Source of the DNA: Sphingobium sp. Leaf26
GTDB lineage: Bacteria; Pseudomonadota; Alphaproteobacteria; Sphingomonadales; Sphingomonadaceae
Assembly (NCBI RefSeq): GCF_001421665.1
Contig: NZ_LMKV01000023.1
Location: 251,879-315,878, forward strand
DNA: 64,000 nt
Reading direction: 5' to 3'
The translations under genes were made by a program, and so were the position numbers. Below the pieces are notes generated by a model. That model was not told the DNA's origin. It ran no database searches and was given only the letters and a program-made list of their open reading frames with translations. This document shows positions 1 through 8,970 of this stretch, piece after piece; the first letter of the stretch is position 1, and every line of letters starts with the position of its first letter.

Positions 1-2
1 GC

Positions 3-1820
3 GAATCGACCACGCAGGCGGCGTTCCTGCCGCTGTTCATCGGGCCGGATGCGGGCAACGGCAATCTGCTCGACACCATATCGGTCGATGCCAGCAATCC
101 GTTCAATCCGTTCGGCGTGACGCTGTCGTCCGGCGCGGATGGCAATGCGGCCAATTATTCGACCATCCGCCGCCGCTTCGTGGAGGGCGGGCCACGCATC
201 TTCAGTCAGGAAGTCGATACGCTGACCATGGCGGCGACGCTGGAGGGCAGTTTCGATGTCGGCGACCATAAATGGTATTGGGACGTCAACGGCAGTTACG
301 GCACCAACAATGCGCACCAGACCTTCACCGGCAACCTGAACGCGGCCAAGCTGGCGCGGGCGCTCGGCCCGGTCGCGGACTGCGCTGGCGATTGCGTGCC
401 GTTCAATATCTTCGGTGGCGCGGGTTCGATTACGCAGGCGATGCTCGATTATGTGACCTTCGACCAGCATGACCGCAGCGAGCAGGAATTGTGGGACGTC
501 ACCGCCAACCTGTCCGGCGACCTGTTCAACCTGCCCGCCGGCGCGGTGGGCTTTGCCATCGGCTATGAACATCGCGACCAGCAGGCCAGCTACACGCCCG
601 ACCCGCTGATTGCTGCCGGCCTTGGCGCGGACGTGCCGACCAGTCCGGCGCGCGGCGGCTTCAACGTCGATGAATTTTACGGCGAACTGCGCATCCCGAT
701 CCTGGCCGACACGCCCTTCTTCCACAAGCTGGAGCTGGATGGCGCGGTGCGTCATTCCAACTATAGCAGCTTTGGCAGCAACACGACCTATACCGTGTCG
801 GGCCTGTGGAAGCCGACCCGCGACCTGTTGCTGCGCGGCGGCTATGCCGAAAGCCTGCGCGCGCCTAGCATCGGCGAGTTGTATGCCGGCCGGTCGCGTA
901 CCGACGCCACGATCAACGATCCGTGCACGAACGTACCGGGCAGCGCGTGGCAGACCAACGCCACGGTGCGGGCCAACTGCATCGCCAATGGCGTGCCGGC
1001 CAGCGGCAGCTATCAAGAACCGCAGGGCGGCCAGCTCGGCGTCTTCTCGCAGGGCTTCGCCGGCCTGAAGCCGGAAACGTCCAAGACCTGGACCGCAGGC
1101 GGCGTATACAGCCCGGCCTGGGCGCGCGACAGCTTCGCCAGCCAGTTCAGCATCGAGGTGAATTATTACACGATCACGCTGAAGAACGCGATCGACTCGG
1201 TGCCAGCGTCGCTGACGCTGCAACGCTGCGCGTTCGAGGCTGACCCGATCAGTTGCGCCGCCATCACCCGCACCGGCAGCGGCGCGGTGGCCGGCATCGA
1301 CGGCGTGCTCCAGAACCTGAACGCGATCGAGACGGACGGGATCGACGGGACGCTGAACTATCGGTCGAAGATGGTTGGCAATGGCTCCGTCGGCCTCAAC
1401 ATCAACGCCGCCTATCTGCTGAAATATAATATCAAGCCGCCAGCGGATCTGGGCGCGCCGACGATCAAATGCGCCGGTACGGAACGGTGCGGGGCGAGCG
1501 ACCAGGCCTATCCGCATTTCAAGGCGAACGCGACGATCGACTATTCGACCGAAGCCTATGGCCTGTCCTTCACCGGCCGTTATCTGAGCAAAGTGACCGA
1601 GGGCGACGGCAACGTCATGAAGGCGACCTTCTATGGCGACATGCAGGCCTATTTCTCGCCCGGCTGGATGGACCATCGCGCGCGCTTCACGATCGGCGTC
1701 AACAATCTGTTCAATCAGGACCCGCCGCTGTGCGGCACCTGCGACGGCGCCAATTTCGACACGACCAGCTATGACGTGCCGGGCCAGTTCGGCTATCTGC
1801 GCCTGTCCTATAAAATGTAG
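3..1820 (+). CDS. TonB-dependent receptor, C-terminal part (5' end outside window)
   Basis: Outer-membrane TonB-dependent receptor that would import a siderophore, sugar or other large substrate. The reading frame is open to the left edge, so about 605 codons of the C-terminal beta-barrel are seen and the signal peptide, TonB box and plug are missing. Barrel-type features are alternating aromatic strands, the conserved SLRAPSIGELY stretch, the GLKPETSKTWTAGG stretch typical of these receptors, and a final strand ending YLRLSYKM. Cys pairs in the extracellular-type loops (for example ADCAGDC and CGTCDG) are common in sphingomonad receptors. The substrate cannot be read from the sequence. Confidence 0.93.
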   Translation, partial: ESTTQAAFLPLFIGPDAGNGNLLDTISVDASNPFNPFGVTLSSGADGNAANYSTIRRRFVEGGPRIFSQEVDTLTMAATLEGSFDVGDHKWYWDVNGSYGTNNAHQTFTGNLNAAKLARALGPVADCAGDCVPFNIFGGAGSITQAMLDYVTFDQHDRSEQELWDVTANLSGDLFNLPAGAVGFAIGYEHRDQQASYTPDPLIAAGLGADVPTSPARGGFNVDEFYGELRIPILADTPFFHKLELDGAVRHSNYSSFGSNTTYTVSGLWKPTRDLLLRGGYAESLRAPSIGELYAGRSRTDATINDPCTNVPGSAWQTNATVRANCIANGVPASGSYQEPQGGQLGVFSQGFAGLKPETSKTWTAGGVYSPAWARDSFASQFSIEVNYYTITLKNAIDSVPASLTLQRCAFEADPISCAAITRTGSGAVAGIDGVLQNLNAIETDGIDGTLNYRSKMVGNGSVGLNINAAYLLKYNIKPPADLGAPTIKCAGTERCGASDQAYPHFKANATIDYSTEAYGLSFTGRYLSKVTEGDGNVMKATFYGDMQAYFSPGWMDHRARFTIGVNNLFNQDPPLCGTCDGANFDTTSYDVPGQFGYLRLSYKM

Positions 1821-1930
1821 GCGATCCGGTCGCTTGATCATGAGAGGGGCGTGCCGGCGACGGCGCGCCCTTCTTCATTTTCGCGCCCCTCGTGACATTT
1901 GCCGCAAAAATCCCTATGTGCGCGGCGATC

Positions 1931-3298
1931 ATGGCAACCAAAATCCCAGACGCGCCGAAAATCGGCATGGTTTCGCTCGGCTGTCCGAAAAACCTCGTCG
2001 ACTCCGAACGTATCCTGACCAAGCTGCGCTCCGACGGCTATCAGATGTCCGCCGACTATGCCGGCGCGGACGTCGTGCTGGTCAACACCTGCGGCTTCCT
2101 CGATTCCGCCAAGGAGGAATCGCTGGAGGCCATTGGCGAGGCGATCGCGGAAAATGGCCGGGTCATCGTCACCGGCTGCATGGGGGACGAGGCGGATGTG
2201 ATCCGCGCGAAATTCCCGCAGGTGCTGGCCGTCACCGGCGCGCATCAATATGAGCAGGTGGTCAATGCGGTGCATGACGCATCGCCGCCCATTCCCAACG
2301 CCTTTGTCGACCTGGTGCCCGAAGGCGGGCTGAAACTGACGCCGCGCCATTACAGCTATCTGAAGATTTCGGAGGGCTGCAATCATCGCTGCTCCTTCTG
2401 CATCATCCCGTCCATCCGGGGCGATCTGGTGTCGCGGCGCATCGACGCGGTGCTGCGCGAGGCGGAAAAGCTGGTCGCGTCGGGTACGAAGGAACTGCTG
2501 GTCATCAGCCAGGATACGTCGGCCTATGGCGTCGACACCCGGCATGATCCGCGCATGTGGAAGGGTCGCGAAGTCCGCGCCCATATGACCGACATGGCCC
2601 GCGAACTGGGCCAGTTGCGCACGGCCGAGGGCAAGGCGCCGTGGGTGCGACTCCACTATGTCTATCCCTACCCGCATGTCGATCAGGTCATTCCGCTGAT
2701 GGCCGACGGGCTGCTGACGCCTTATCTGGACATTCCCTTCCAGCATGCCTCGCCCAGCGTATTGAAGGCGATGAAGCGCCCGGCCAATGAAGCCAAGGTG
2801 CTCAGCCGCATCGCCAAATGGCGCGACATCTGCCCGGACATCGCGATCCGTTCCAGCTTCGTCGTCGGCTTCCCCGGCGAGACGGAGGCGGATTTCCAGT
2901 ATCTGCTCGACTGGCTGGACGAGGCGCAACTGGACCGCGTCGGCGCGTTCCGGTTCGAGCCGGTCGAGGGGGCTGCGGCCAATGCCCTGCCCGGCGCGGT
3001 GCCCGAAGAGGTCAAGGAAGAACGCTATCAGCGGATCATGGAAAAGACCGCCGCGATCAGCGCCGCCAAGTTGCAGGCGAAGGTCGGTCGCGTCCTGCCC
3101 GTGATCCTCGATGAAGTGGGCGAGCCGGACGAGGAAGATGGCAGCATCGGCGCTACCGCGCGCAGCCAGCCCGACGCGCCGGAAATCGATGGCAACGTCT
3201 TCCTGCGCGATGTGGGCGAAGGACGGAAGGCCGGCGACATGTTCGATGTGCTGATCGAGGACGCCGACGATCATGACCTTTATGGGGTGCCGGCTTAA
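1931..3298 (+). CDS. rimO: Ribosomal protein S12 methylthiotransferase RimO
   Basis: Radical-SAM enzyme that adds a methylthio group to a conserved aspartate of ribosomal protein S12. The 455-residue product has the N-terminal UPF0004 domain with the three Fe-S cysteines C18, C54 and C83, then the radical-SAM motif C150-x3-C154-x2-C157 ([10 protein letters not shown]), and a C-terminal TRAM domain. The motif [11 protein letters not shown] after the cluster is typical of RimO rather than MiaB. I start at the ATG of MATKIPDAP; an ATG fifteen bases upstream and a GTG at 1892 would add residues not found in the family. It stands alone, convergent with the lipoprotein gene downstream. Confidence 0.96.
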   Translation: MATKIPDAPKIGMVSLGCPKNLVDSERILTKLRSDGYQMSADYAGADVVLVNTCGFLDSAKEESLEAIGEAIAENGRVIVTGCMGDEADVIRAKFPQVLAVTGAHQYEQVVNAVHDASPPIPNAFVDLVPEGGLKLTPRHYSYLKISEGCNHRCSFCIIPSIRGDLVSRRIDAVLREAEKLVASGTKELLVISQDTSAYGVDTRHDPRMWKGREVRAHMTDMARELGQLRTAEGKAPWVRLHYVYPYPHVDQVIPLMADGLLTPYLDIPFQHASPSVLKAMKRPANEAKVLSRIAKWRDICPDIAIRSSFVVGFPGETEADFQYLLDWLDEAQLDRVGAFRFEPVEGAAANALPGAVPEEVKEERYQRIMEKTAAISAAKLQAKVGRVLPVILDEVGEPDEEDGSIGATARSQPDAPEIDGNVFLRDVGEGRKAGDMFDVLIEDADDHDLYGVPA

Positions 3299-3310
3299 AG
3301 ACACAGGCAT

Positions 3311-3342
3311 CCCTGTTCCCCGGCGCAGGCCGGGGAACAGGG
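3311..3342. terminator. Bidirectional terminator-like stem-loop
   Basis: Perfect 14-bp stem (CCCTGTTCCCCGGC with its complement) around a GCAG loop, placed between the convergent rimO and lipoprotein genes. The core CCCCGGCGCAGGCCGGGG recurs as an inverted pair at 51691-51750, so it also belongs to a dispersed repeat family. Confidence 0.7.
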
Positions 3343-3348
3343 GCGAAT

Positions 3349-4167
3349 TCAGCCCGGCACGAATCCGTCCTGATATTCGGTCTTGATCGCCTTGCGCATG
3401 GCCGCATCGACCGGCAACTTCACATCATAGCTGCCCTCGGCATAGGGACCGGCGCTGTAAGGGCCGACGACGACGGTCATGCTGTCGATCAGCTTGCCGT
3501 CGCTGGAGGTCGGCACCAATGTCTCCGACATCGGGTCGATACATTTGGTGAAGTCGTCATCGCCGCGCACGACCGGTTCGCCGCGCTTTTCCGCGCGTTG
3601 CCGGTCCAGTTCCTTGCAGAAGGGGTCGCGAATCGCCACCGCGAAGGCCGCCGGCGACGTCATCATCGCCTTGACGCTGGCTTCGCGCCGGCGCGCCTTG
3701 TCCCACAACACCACGTCATAGCCGGTCATGCCATGGGCGCCGCCGGTATAGACGTAGGATTCGGATTCGAGCGACAGGAAGCGCGGCGTGTCCGCCTCGA
3801 CCCGCCATCGGGTTTCGACACTGTGCGGGCGGAAGGGATAGCCCGACGCCTTCATGGCCGCGCTATCGTCCTTCGCCATCCTGAGCGCATCCGCCCTGGA
3901 TGACGCCGCGTCCTTGCCGAACTTGTCGACCAGGAAAGGAATCGCCGCCGCCTGCGCAGGATAAGCATAGGAAAATTCGAGAAATTCGCTTTTGTCCGCC
4001 TGCGCAAAGGGCTTGGCCGCCGGCTGAGGCTGGGGCGCGCCCGCCATCTTGTCGGCGAAGCGCGCGGCCGCCTCATTCTCTGCGGCGTTGCCAGTCGACT
4101 GATCGTGCGACGGCGAGCAGGCGGCGATCAGCAGGACCGCCGCCGAAACCATCATTCTACCCTGCAT
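3349..4167 (-). CDS. DUF3298/RsiV-like lipoprotein
   Basis: Predicted cell-envelope lipoprotein of 272 residues. The N-terminus carries a short hydrophobic signal ending in the lipobox LLIAAC. The body contains SYVYTGGAHG, a motif typical of the DUF3298/DUF4163 fold (the same module as anti-sigma factor RsiV and various periplasmic proteins). Function is unknown. The ATG at 4167 overlaps by one base the stop of the small gene upstream (TGATG), which fixes the start and suggests translational coupling. Two cysteines (FCKEL and FTKCID) may form a disulfide. Confidence 0.8.
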   Translation of the reverse strand: MQGRMMVSAAVLLIAACSPSHDQSTGNAAENEAAARFADKMAGAPQPQPAAKPFAQADKSEFLEFSYAYPAQAAAIPFLVDKFGKDAASSRADALRMAKDDSAAMKASGYPFRPHSVETRWRVEADTPRFLSLESESYVYTGGAHGMTGYDVVLWDKARRREASVKAMMTSPAAFAVAIRDPFCKELDRQRAEKRGEPVVRGDDDFTKCIDPMSETLVPTSSDGKLIDSMTVVVGPYSAGPYAEGSYDVKLPVDAAMRKAIKTEYQDGFVPG

Positions 4168-4370
4168 CAATGGGCCTTTGCAGCCGCGCGGCATTTTTCG
4201 CCGACCGCCTTGCGGGCATAGTCGCTGTCGAGCGCACGCCCGGCATTGGACCAGCCTTCGGCTACCAGAGCCTGCTGGACCGCATTGCTGTTGTCGAATT
4301 GCCCGCTTTCGGCCAGCGCATAGGCCCGCGCCCTTGCCGCTTGCAGGCTGCGATCATCACCATGAATCAT
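4167..4370 (-). CDS. Small hypothetical protein coupled to the lipoprotein gene
   Basis: A 67-residue, Ala-rich, mostly helical protein with no signal peptide and one cysteine (GEKCRAAAKAH at the C-terminus). I do not recognise a family. Its stop codon shares a base with the ATG of the downstream lipoprotein gene, so the two are probably one transcript. Start MIHGDDRS has no convincing alternative. Function cannot be inferred beyond co-expression with the lipoprotein. Confidence 0.65.
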   Translation of the reverse strand: MIHGDDRSLQAARARAYALAESGQFDNSNAVQQALVAEGWSNAGRALDSDYARKAVGEKCRAAAKAH

Positions 4371-4508
4371 CGTCCATCTCCTTGTTCTTTATCCAACGAA
4401 GCTACGCCCGGCCGGTTCACATCGCAATTGAAGAAAGGGTCGGACGTGGCGACGCAGCGATGAAAAATGCGCTTTCCTTCGCGGTTCGCTTTCCCTTACA
4501 TCCGCGTC

Positions 4509-5906
4509 ATGACCGATTTTTCCGACCTGCTCAAAGCCGACAATCAGCAGCCCGCCCATTCGATCCAGTTGGTCGACGCTAAGAGCTTCGACACATGGCT
4601 GGCCGGCCGCCCCGCATCCGTGCGCGGGCTGCTGGCGGCGCAGAAGTTCAGGGGGCTTGCGCATGAGCATGCCATTCTGCCCGGCGCACGGGATGGCGAC
4701 TGGTCGGTCGTCGCCGGGGTCGCCAATAAAGAGACTCTGGGTAGCTGGTGCCTTGCCCGTCTGGCCGAGACATTGCCGGAAGGCAGCTATCGCCTGACCG
4801 AGGGGTCCGTCGGTGCGGCGGCGCTGGGCTGGCTGACGGCGCAATATCGGTTCGACCGCTATCGCAAGGAGGAGGCGCCCGCCGGGGCGCGCGTGCTGCT
4901 GACCGGCGACGTCGCGCGGACAAGCGCCACCGTGCAACTGGCACAGGCGGTGGCGCTGGTCCGCGACCTGGTCAACACCCCCGCCGCCGACATGGGGCCG
5001 CCCGATCTGGAAGCGGCGGTGGAGAAGGTCGCCGCCGCCTTTGGCGCGAGCGTCACCACCGTTAAAGGCGACGCGCTGGAACAGGGTTTCCCGATGATCC
5101 ACGCCGTCGGCAAGGCGGCGGACAAGAGCTTCGCCCCGCGCCTGATCGAACTTCATTGGGGCGATGTCGCCCATCCGCGCATCGCCATCGTGGGCAAGGG
5201 CATCTGCTTCGACAGCGGCGGGCTGGACATCAAGCCGTCGTCGGGCATGCGCATCATGAAAAAGGATATGGGCGGGGCGGCGCATGCGCTGGCATTGGCG
5301 CAGCTCATCATGGCCGCGCGGCTGCCGGTGCGGCTGCTCCTGCTGATCCCGGCGGCGGAGAATGCGATCGCCGGCAACGCTTTCCGCCCCGGCGACATCT
5401 TGCGCACGCGCAAGGGGCTGAGCGTCGAGATCGGCAATACCGATGCGGAAGGGCGGCTGGTGCTGGGCGACGCCCTGACCCGCGCGGGTGAGGAGAAGCC
5501 CGGACTGATCGTCGATTTCGCGACCCTGACCGGCGCGGCGCGGGTTGCGGTCGGCCCCGACCTGCCCGCCTTGTTCGCCAATGACGATGCGCTGGCGGCC
5601 GATATCGCCGCCGCCGGTACCCAAGTGGACGACCCGACCTGGCGTCTGCCGCTATGGGACGGTTATGCCGACATGCTGAAATCCGATGTGGCCGACATCA
5701 ACAATGCGGGCGAAGGCGGCTTTGCCGGCGCGATCACCGCCGCGCTGTTCCTGAAACGGTTCGTGCCGGAGGATACGCCCTGGCTGCATCTGGACACTTT
5801 CGCCTGGCGTCCGGCGTCCCGGCCCGGCCGGCCCAAGGGCGGAGAAGCATTGGGCCTGCGCGCGGTTTTCCGCCTGTTGCAACAGCGTTATGGCAGGAGC
5901 CAATAA
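4509..5906 (+). CDS. M17 leucyl aminopeptidase family protein
   Basis: Cytosolic dizinc aminopeptidase removing N-terminal residues from peptides. The 465-residue product has the peptidase M17 catalytic domain in its C-terminal two thirds: GKGICFDSGGLDIKPSSGM (metal-binding Lys and Asp), MKKDMGGAA, and the signature NTDAEGRLVLGDAL with the catalytic Arg. The N-terminal domain is shorter and diverged from E. coli PepA, as in the second M17 paralogue of many alphaproteobacteria, so I do not assign pepA. Start is the ATG of MTDFSDLLKAD; the fourteen codons upstream look non-coding. It diverges from the lipoprotein pair. Confidence 0.92.
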   Translation: MTDFSDLLKADNQQPAHSIQLVDAKSFDTWLAGRPASVRGLLAAQKFRGLAHEHAILPGARDGDWSVVAGVANKETLGSWCLARLAETLPEGSYRLTEGSVGAAALGWLTAQYRFDRYRKEEAPAGARVLLTGDVARTSATVQLAQAVALVRDLVNTPAADMGPPDLEAAVEKVAAAFGASVTTVKGDALEQGFPMIHAVGKAADKSFAPRLIELHWGDVAHPRIAIVGKGICFDSGGLDIKPSSGMRIMKKDMGGAAHALALAQLIMAARLPVRLLLLIPAAENAIAGNAFRPGDILRTRKGLSVEIGNTDAEGRLVLGDALTRAGEEKPGLIVDFATLTGAARVAVGPDLPALFANDDALAADIAAAGTQVDDPTWRLPLWDGYADMLKSDVADINNAGEGGFAGAITAALFLKRFVPEDTPWLHLDTFAWRPASRPGRPKGGEALGLRAVFRLLQQRYGRSQ

Positions 5907-5966
5907 AGCTGCGACCGGTTCTCAGTCCGTTACGCAACCGGATTGGGAATCATGCGTTAAGGGGGC

Positions 5967-6362
5967 ATGAACGCGCATAGCCTCACCGAAACCGAGCGCC
6001 CCGCCCTTCAACCCCTGGGACAGTGGATGCGCACCCTTGTCGATTATGTCCGGTCGGGCAAACCCGACCTGACCAACCGCCAGATGGCGCTGATGATGAC
6101 CGTGTATATCGGGTCCGGCCCGCATACGGTGCGCGGTCTGGCGGAGGCGCTGCATGTGTCGAAGCCCGTCATAACCCGCGCGCTGAACAAGCTTTCGGCA
6201 CTTGGGTACCTCCGCCGGGAGCGCGATGTCGCCGATCGTCGCAATATTTTCATCACCCGGACGTCGAAAGGCGCGGAATTCCTTGACGCCTTTCACCATT
6301 TCATCGCAGGAACCGGCCGCGATGACAGGCACGACAAACTCCACGCGGAACGCACCGCCTGA
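5967..6362 (+). CDS. MarR-family transcriptional regulator
   Basis: A 131-residue winged-helix regulator. The helix-turn-helix lies at about residues 55-80 (TVRGLAEALHVSKPVITRALNKLSALGYLRR, recognition helix VSKPVITRALNKL), followed by the wing with the MarR hallmark DVADRRNIFI. The effector is unknown. The C-terminal 41 bases overlap the start of the NlpC/P60 gene in another frame, so the two are co-transcribed and perhaps coupled. The regulator may act on its own operon; no clear palindromic operator was identified in front of it. Confidence 0.88.
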   Translation: MNAHSLTETERPALQPLGQWMRTLVDYVRSGKPDLTNRQMALMMTVYIGSGPHTVRGLAEALHVSKPVITRALNKLSALGYLRRERDVADRRNIFITRTSKGAEFLDAFHHFIAGTGRDDRHDKLHAERTA

Positions 6363-7230
6363 ACGAACCCGTTTCACGCTCGACGGCCGATCGGTAGCGC
6401 TCGACCGCCGCGTCCATGCGGCGCGTGGCGACCTTGCGGATCTGGCGCTGGCGGGCGTCCTCTTCTCGGCGCATTACGCCAAGGCGGTTCCGCTCACCTG
6501 CGTGGCGGCCGGTGCGGCGATCGTGTCGGGCACATCGCCCACGGCCGAAGCGGTCAGCGAATTGCTGCGCGGCGAAACCTTCCATGCGCTGGACGTGATG
6601 ACCGACTGGGCCTGGGGCTTTTGCGGCCATGACGGCTATGTCGGCTATATCCGTCGCGATGCCCTGGACCTGCTGGAAACGCCGAACCACCGGATCAGGG
6701 TGGCAAGCGCGCCGCTGTTCAGCGCAGCGGACATCAAGTCGCCGATCGCCGACCATTGGCCGGGCGGCGCGCTCTTTTCGGGCGAAGCGCAGGGTGATTT
6801 CATCGCCTGCGCCGAAGGGTATATCCATGTTCGCCACGTCGAACCAGCCGATACCAGGCCGACCGACTGGGTCGCTACGGCGGAACGCTATCTGGGCCAG
6901 CCCTATATCTGGGGCGGGCGCGGCCATCGCGGGATCGACTGTTCGGGACTGGTGCAGGTCGCGCTGGGTCAGGCCGGCATCGTCGTGCCGCGCGACACCG
7001 ACCTGCAATGCGAGGGGATCGGCGCGCCGATCGACAGTGAGGCAGCGCTGCGGCGCGGCGACCTGATCTTCTTCCCCGGCCATGTCGGCATCATGACCGA
7101 TGGCAAGACGTTGCTGCACGCCAATGCCCATTGGATGGCGGTGGTGCAGGAGCCGCTGGCGGACGTGGTCGCGCGGCTTGCCGACACGCATCCGCAGCCC
7201 ATTATCGCCCGGCGGAGAATCGGCGCATGA
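6322..7230 (+). CDS. NlpC/P60 (C40) peptidase with N-terminal SH3-like domains
   Basis: Probable cell-wall peptidase that cleaves peptide stems of peptidoglycan. The 302-residue product has an N-terminal bacterial-SH3-like half (roughly residues 20-180) and a C-terminal NlpC/P60 domain with the catalytic Cys in HRGIDCSGLVQVAL, the His in FPGHVGIM and the third polar site near LLHANAH. No signal peptide is visible, as in many alphaproteobacterial members. Start ATG (MTGTTNST) lies inside the end of the marR frame. Its stop overlaps the argC start by four bases (ATGA). Confidence 0.9.
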   Translation: MTGTTNSTRNAPPERTRFTLDGRSVALDRRVHAARGDLADLALAGVLFSAHYAKAVPLTCVAAGAAIVSGTSPTAEAVSELLRGETFHALDVMTDWAWGFCGHDGYVGYIRRDALDLLETPNHRIRVASAPLFSAADIKSPIADHWPGGALFSGEAQGDFIACAEGYIHVRHVEPADTRPTDWVATAERYLGQPYIWGGRGHRGIDCSGLVQVALGQAGIVVPRDTDLQCEGIGAPIDSEAALRRGDLIFFPGHVGIMTDGKTLLHANAHWMAVVQEPLADVVARLADTHPQPIIARRRIGA

Positions 7231-8171
7231 GTACCAAGGTCTTCATTGATGGTGGCCATGGCACCACTGGCATCGAAATAGCCGACCGGCTGGCCGGTCG
7301 CGCCGAATTGTCGATCATCACCGTGCCGGAAGAATTGCGCCGTGACGCCAATGCGCGGCGCGATGCGCTGAACGCCGCGGACGTCGTCATCCTGTGCCTG
7401 CCGGACGATGCCGCGCGTGAAGCCGTGGCGCTGATCGACAACGGACATACCCGTGTGATCGACGCTTCGACCGCGCATCGCGTGGCGGACGGATGGACCT
7501 ATGGCTTCCCCGAACTGGAGCCGGGTCACCGCGACGTGCTGGCGAACAGCCGCTTCGTCGCCAATCCCGGCTGCTGGCCGACCGGCTTCCTGGCACTGGT
7601 ACGGCCATTGGTGCTGGCCGGCCTGCTGCCTGCCCAATGGCCGGTAACGGTGTCGGGCGCATCGGGCTATTCGGGCGGCGGCAAGGCGATGATCGCCGAA
7701 TATGAAGGGGAAGCCGGCGCGCCAAGCGCTTTCCGTCCTTATGGGCTGGCGCTGGGCCACAAGCATGTGCCGGAAATGACCCGCTATTCGGGCCTCGCCC
7801 ATCCGCCTATCTTCGCCCCCGCCGTGGCCAACGCCTATCGCGGGATGATCGTGGAAGTACCGCTGCAACTGCGGGCGATGCCGGGTGCGCCGACGCTGGC
7901 CGACATTCATGCCGCGCTGGCAACCGCCTATGCCGGGTCGCAGATCGTCAGCGTCGCATCGCTGGATGAGAGCGCGGCCATGGGGAATGTCACGCTGGAG
8001 CATGTCGGCGCGACCGACCGTCTGGCGCTGTTCCTGTTCGGCAGCGAGACGAGCGGACAGGCAAGGCTGGTCGCGGCGCTCGACAATCTGGGCAAGGGCG
8101 CAGCGGGCGCGGCGGTCCAGAATCTCAACATATTGGCGGGCCTGCCGGAAACCGCAGGCCTGCGCCTCTAG
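7227..8171 (+). CDS. argC: N-acetyl-gamma-glutamyl-phosphate reductase (type 2)
   Basis: NADP-dependent reduction of N-acetylglutamyl phosphate to the semialdehyde, third step of arginine synthesis. At 314 residues it is the short type-2 form. It shows the N-terminal dinucleotide-binding loop GGHGTTGIE, the catalytic cysteine C116 in VANPGCWPTG, and the substrate-binding SGASGYSGGGK. The ATG overlaps the upstream NlpC/P60 stop (ATGA). The TAG stop is formed by the first bases of the dispersed repeat that follows. Confidence 0.95.
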   Translation: MSTKVFIDGGHGTTGIEIADRLAGRAELSIITVPEELRRDANARRDALNAADVVILCLPDDAAREAVALIDNGHTRVIDASTAHRVADGWTYGFPELEPGHRDVLANSRFVANPGCWPTGFLALVRPLVLAGLLPAQWPVTVSGASGYSGGGKAMIAEYEGEAGAPSAFRPYGLALGHKHVPEMTRYSGLAHPPIFAPAVANAYRGMIVEVPLQLRAMPGAPTLADIHAALATAYAGSQIVSVASLDESAAMGNVTLEHVGATDRLALFLFGSETSGQARLVAALDNLGKGAAGAAVQNLNILAGLPETAGLRL

Positions 8172-8275
8172 AGCGCGCTGCGTTAAATCCGATGCAGGTC
8201 GCGCGCTCTGGTTTTTTGTTTTCGCATCGATTTAAGCGAAAAACCGCTTCCCACTTTTCCGGACGATTCTCTGAA
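8169..8275. repeat. Palindromic intergenic repeat, family 1, copy A
   Basis: About 105 bp, near-identical in layout to the copy at 41936-42040. It starts TAGAGCGCGCTGCGTT, folds into a first hairpin (GAGCGCG with CGCGCTC), then a TTTTTG run, then a second hairpin TTTTCGC with GCGAAAA, and ends in CGATTCTCT. Its first three bases are the argC stop codon. Such elements are scattered in sphingomonad genomes; no ORF is present. Confidence 0.75.
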
Positions 8276-8283
8276 ATTCCCGT

Positions 8284-8493
8284 TCAATGGATGGTGCCCA
8301 TCGGCTGGTCGTAGGTAAGCAGCACGATCAGCCGCTCGATCTGGCGCCAGTGGCAGAAATGGATGTGATTGCCCTGATCCAGGCTGCGATCGGCGCGAGC
8401 AGCGGCTTCATAGCCGGCATTGTCGCCGAACAGCGCCATCAGTTCGGCCGCATCATCATAGCTCTTTCGGTTCGAAAGATATGGCACCTGCAT
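8284..8493 (-). CDS. Small hypothetical protein
   Basis: A 69-residue soluble protein starting MQVPYLSNRKSYDDAAELM, with a His/Cys-rich middle (HIHFCHW) and no membrane segment. The codon positions are GC-biased as in neighbouring genes, and the frame is the only credible one here. I do not recognise a family for certain; short proteins with this DDAAELMALFG-type start are widespread in sphingomonads. It converges on argC across the repeat element, with about 240 bp of untranslated DNA upstream. Confidence 0.6.
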   Translation of the reverse strand: MQVPYLSNRKSYDDAAELMALFGDNAGYEAAARADRSLDQGNHIHFCHWRQIERLIVLLTYDQPMGTIH

Positions 8494-8734
8494 TGCAACC
8501 CCCGATTGTTCTTGGCGACTTTGTTATGGGACTGCCCTTTCAATCCCCGTGCCATTTCAACGCTTTGGCGGCGCAGGCGGGGGAAATGAGTCAATGGACC
8601 ATTAGGGAAGTCCCACAGCGGGACAGCATTCCCGAAATGACACGGACGGTCCCGAAACGGGCCAGCGCCGCTTTGACGTCCCCCTTTCACCAAAGCATCT
8701 GGCCTCGCCGCCGCTATCATGGCAAGGGGCAGGA

Positions 8735-8908
8735 ATGAGCAAGGGCAGAAAAGAACCGACCGGCGCGGGCGCGATCATCGCCTTCCTGATCCTGGCCGGG
8801 GCGATCGGCGGCGGGCTGATGGGCCAGCCCAGCATCGGCCTGCTGGCGGGCGCCGGCGCGGGCGTGCTGATTGCGCTGCTGCTCTGGCTGCGCGAACGGG
8901 GCCAATAA
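8735..8908 (+). CDS. Small membrane protein (57 aa)
   Basis: Begins MSKGRKEPTGAG, preceded by an AGGGGCAGGA ribosome-binding site. The sequence is two hydrophobic segments (about residues 11-26 and 32-51) rich in Gly/Ala, the first followed by GGGLMGQPS, and a positively charged end WLRERGQ. This is a two-helix hairpin or small-multidrug-like pore fragment in shape only; no family is recognised. It sits 62 bp in front of the sugar dehydrogenase gene and may share its promoter. Confidence 0.6.
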   Translation: MSKGRKEPTGAGAIIAFLILAGAIGGGLMGQPSIGLLAGAGAGVLIALLLWLRERGQ

Positions 8909-8970
8909 GGCGCAAATCTGCGCTCTCCAGCCCCTTGCTCCCGATCCTGCCTCCGCATAGATGTGGGGTC

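Noticed and set aside
1838-3310. Long antisense frame (about 490 codons) opposite rimO
   Set aside because: GC-rich shadow of rimO with no family sequence; the radical-SAM motifs lie on the other strand.
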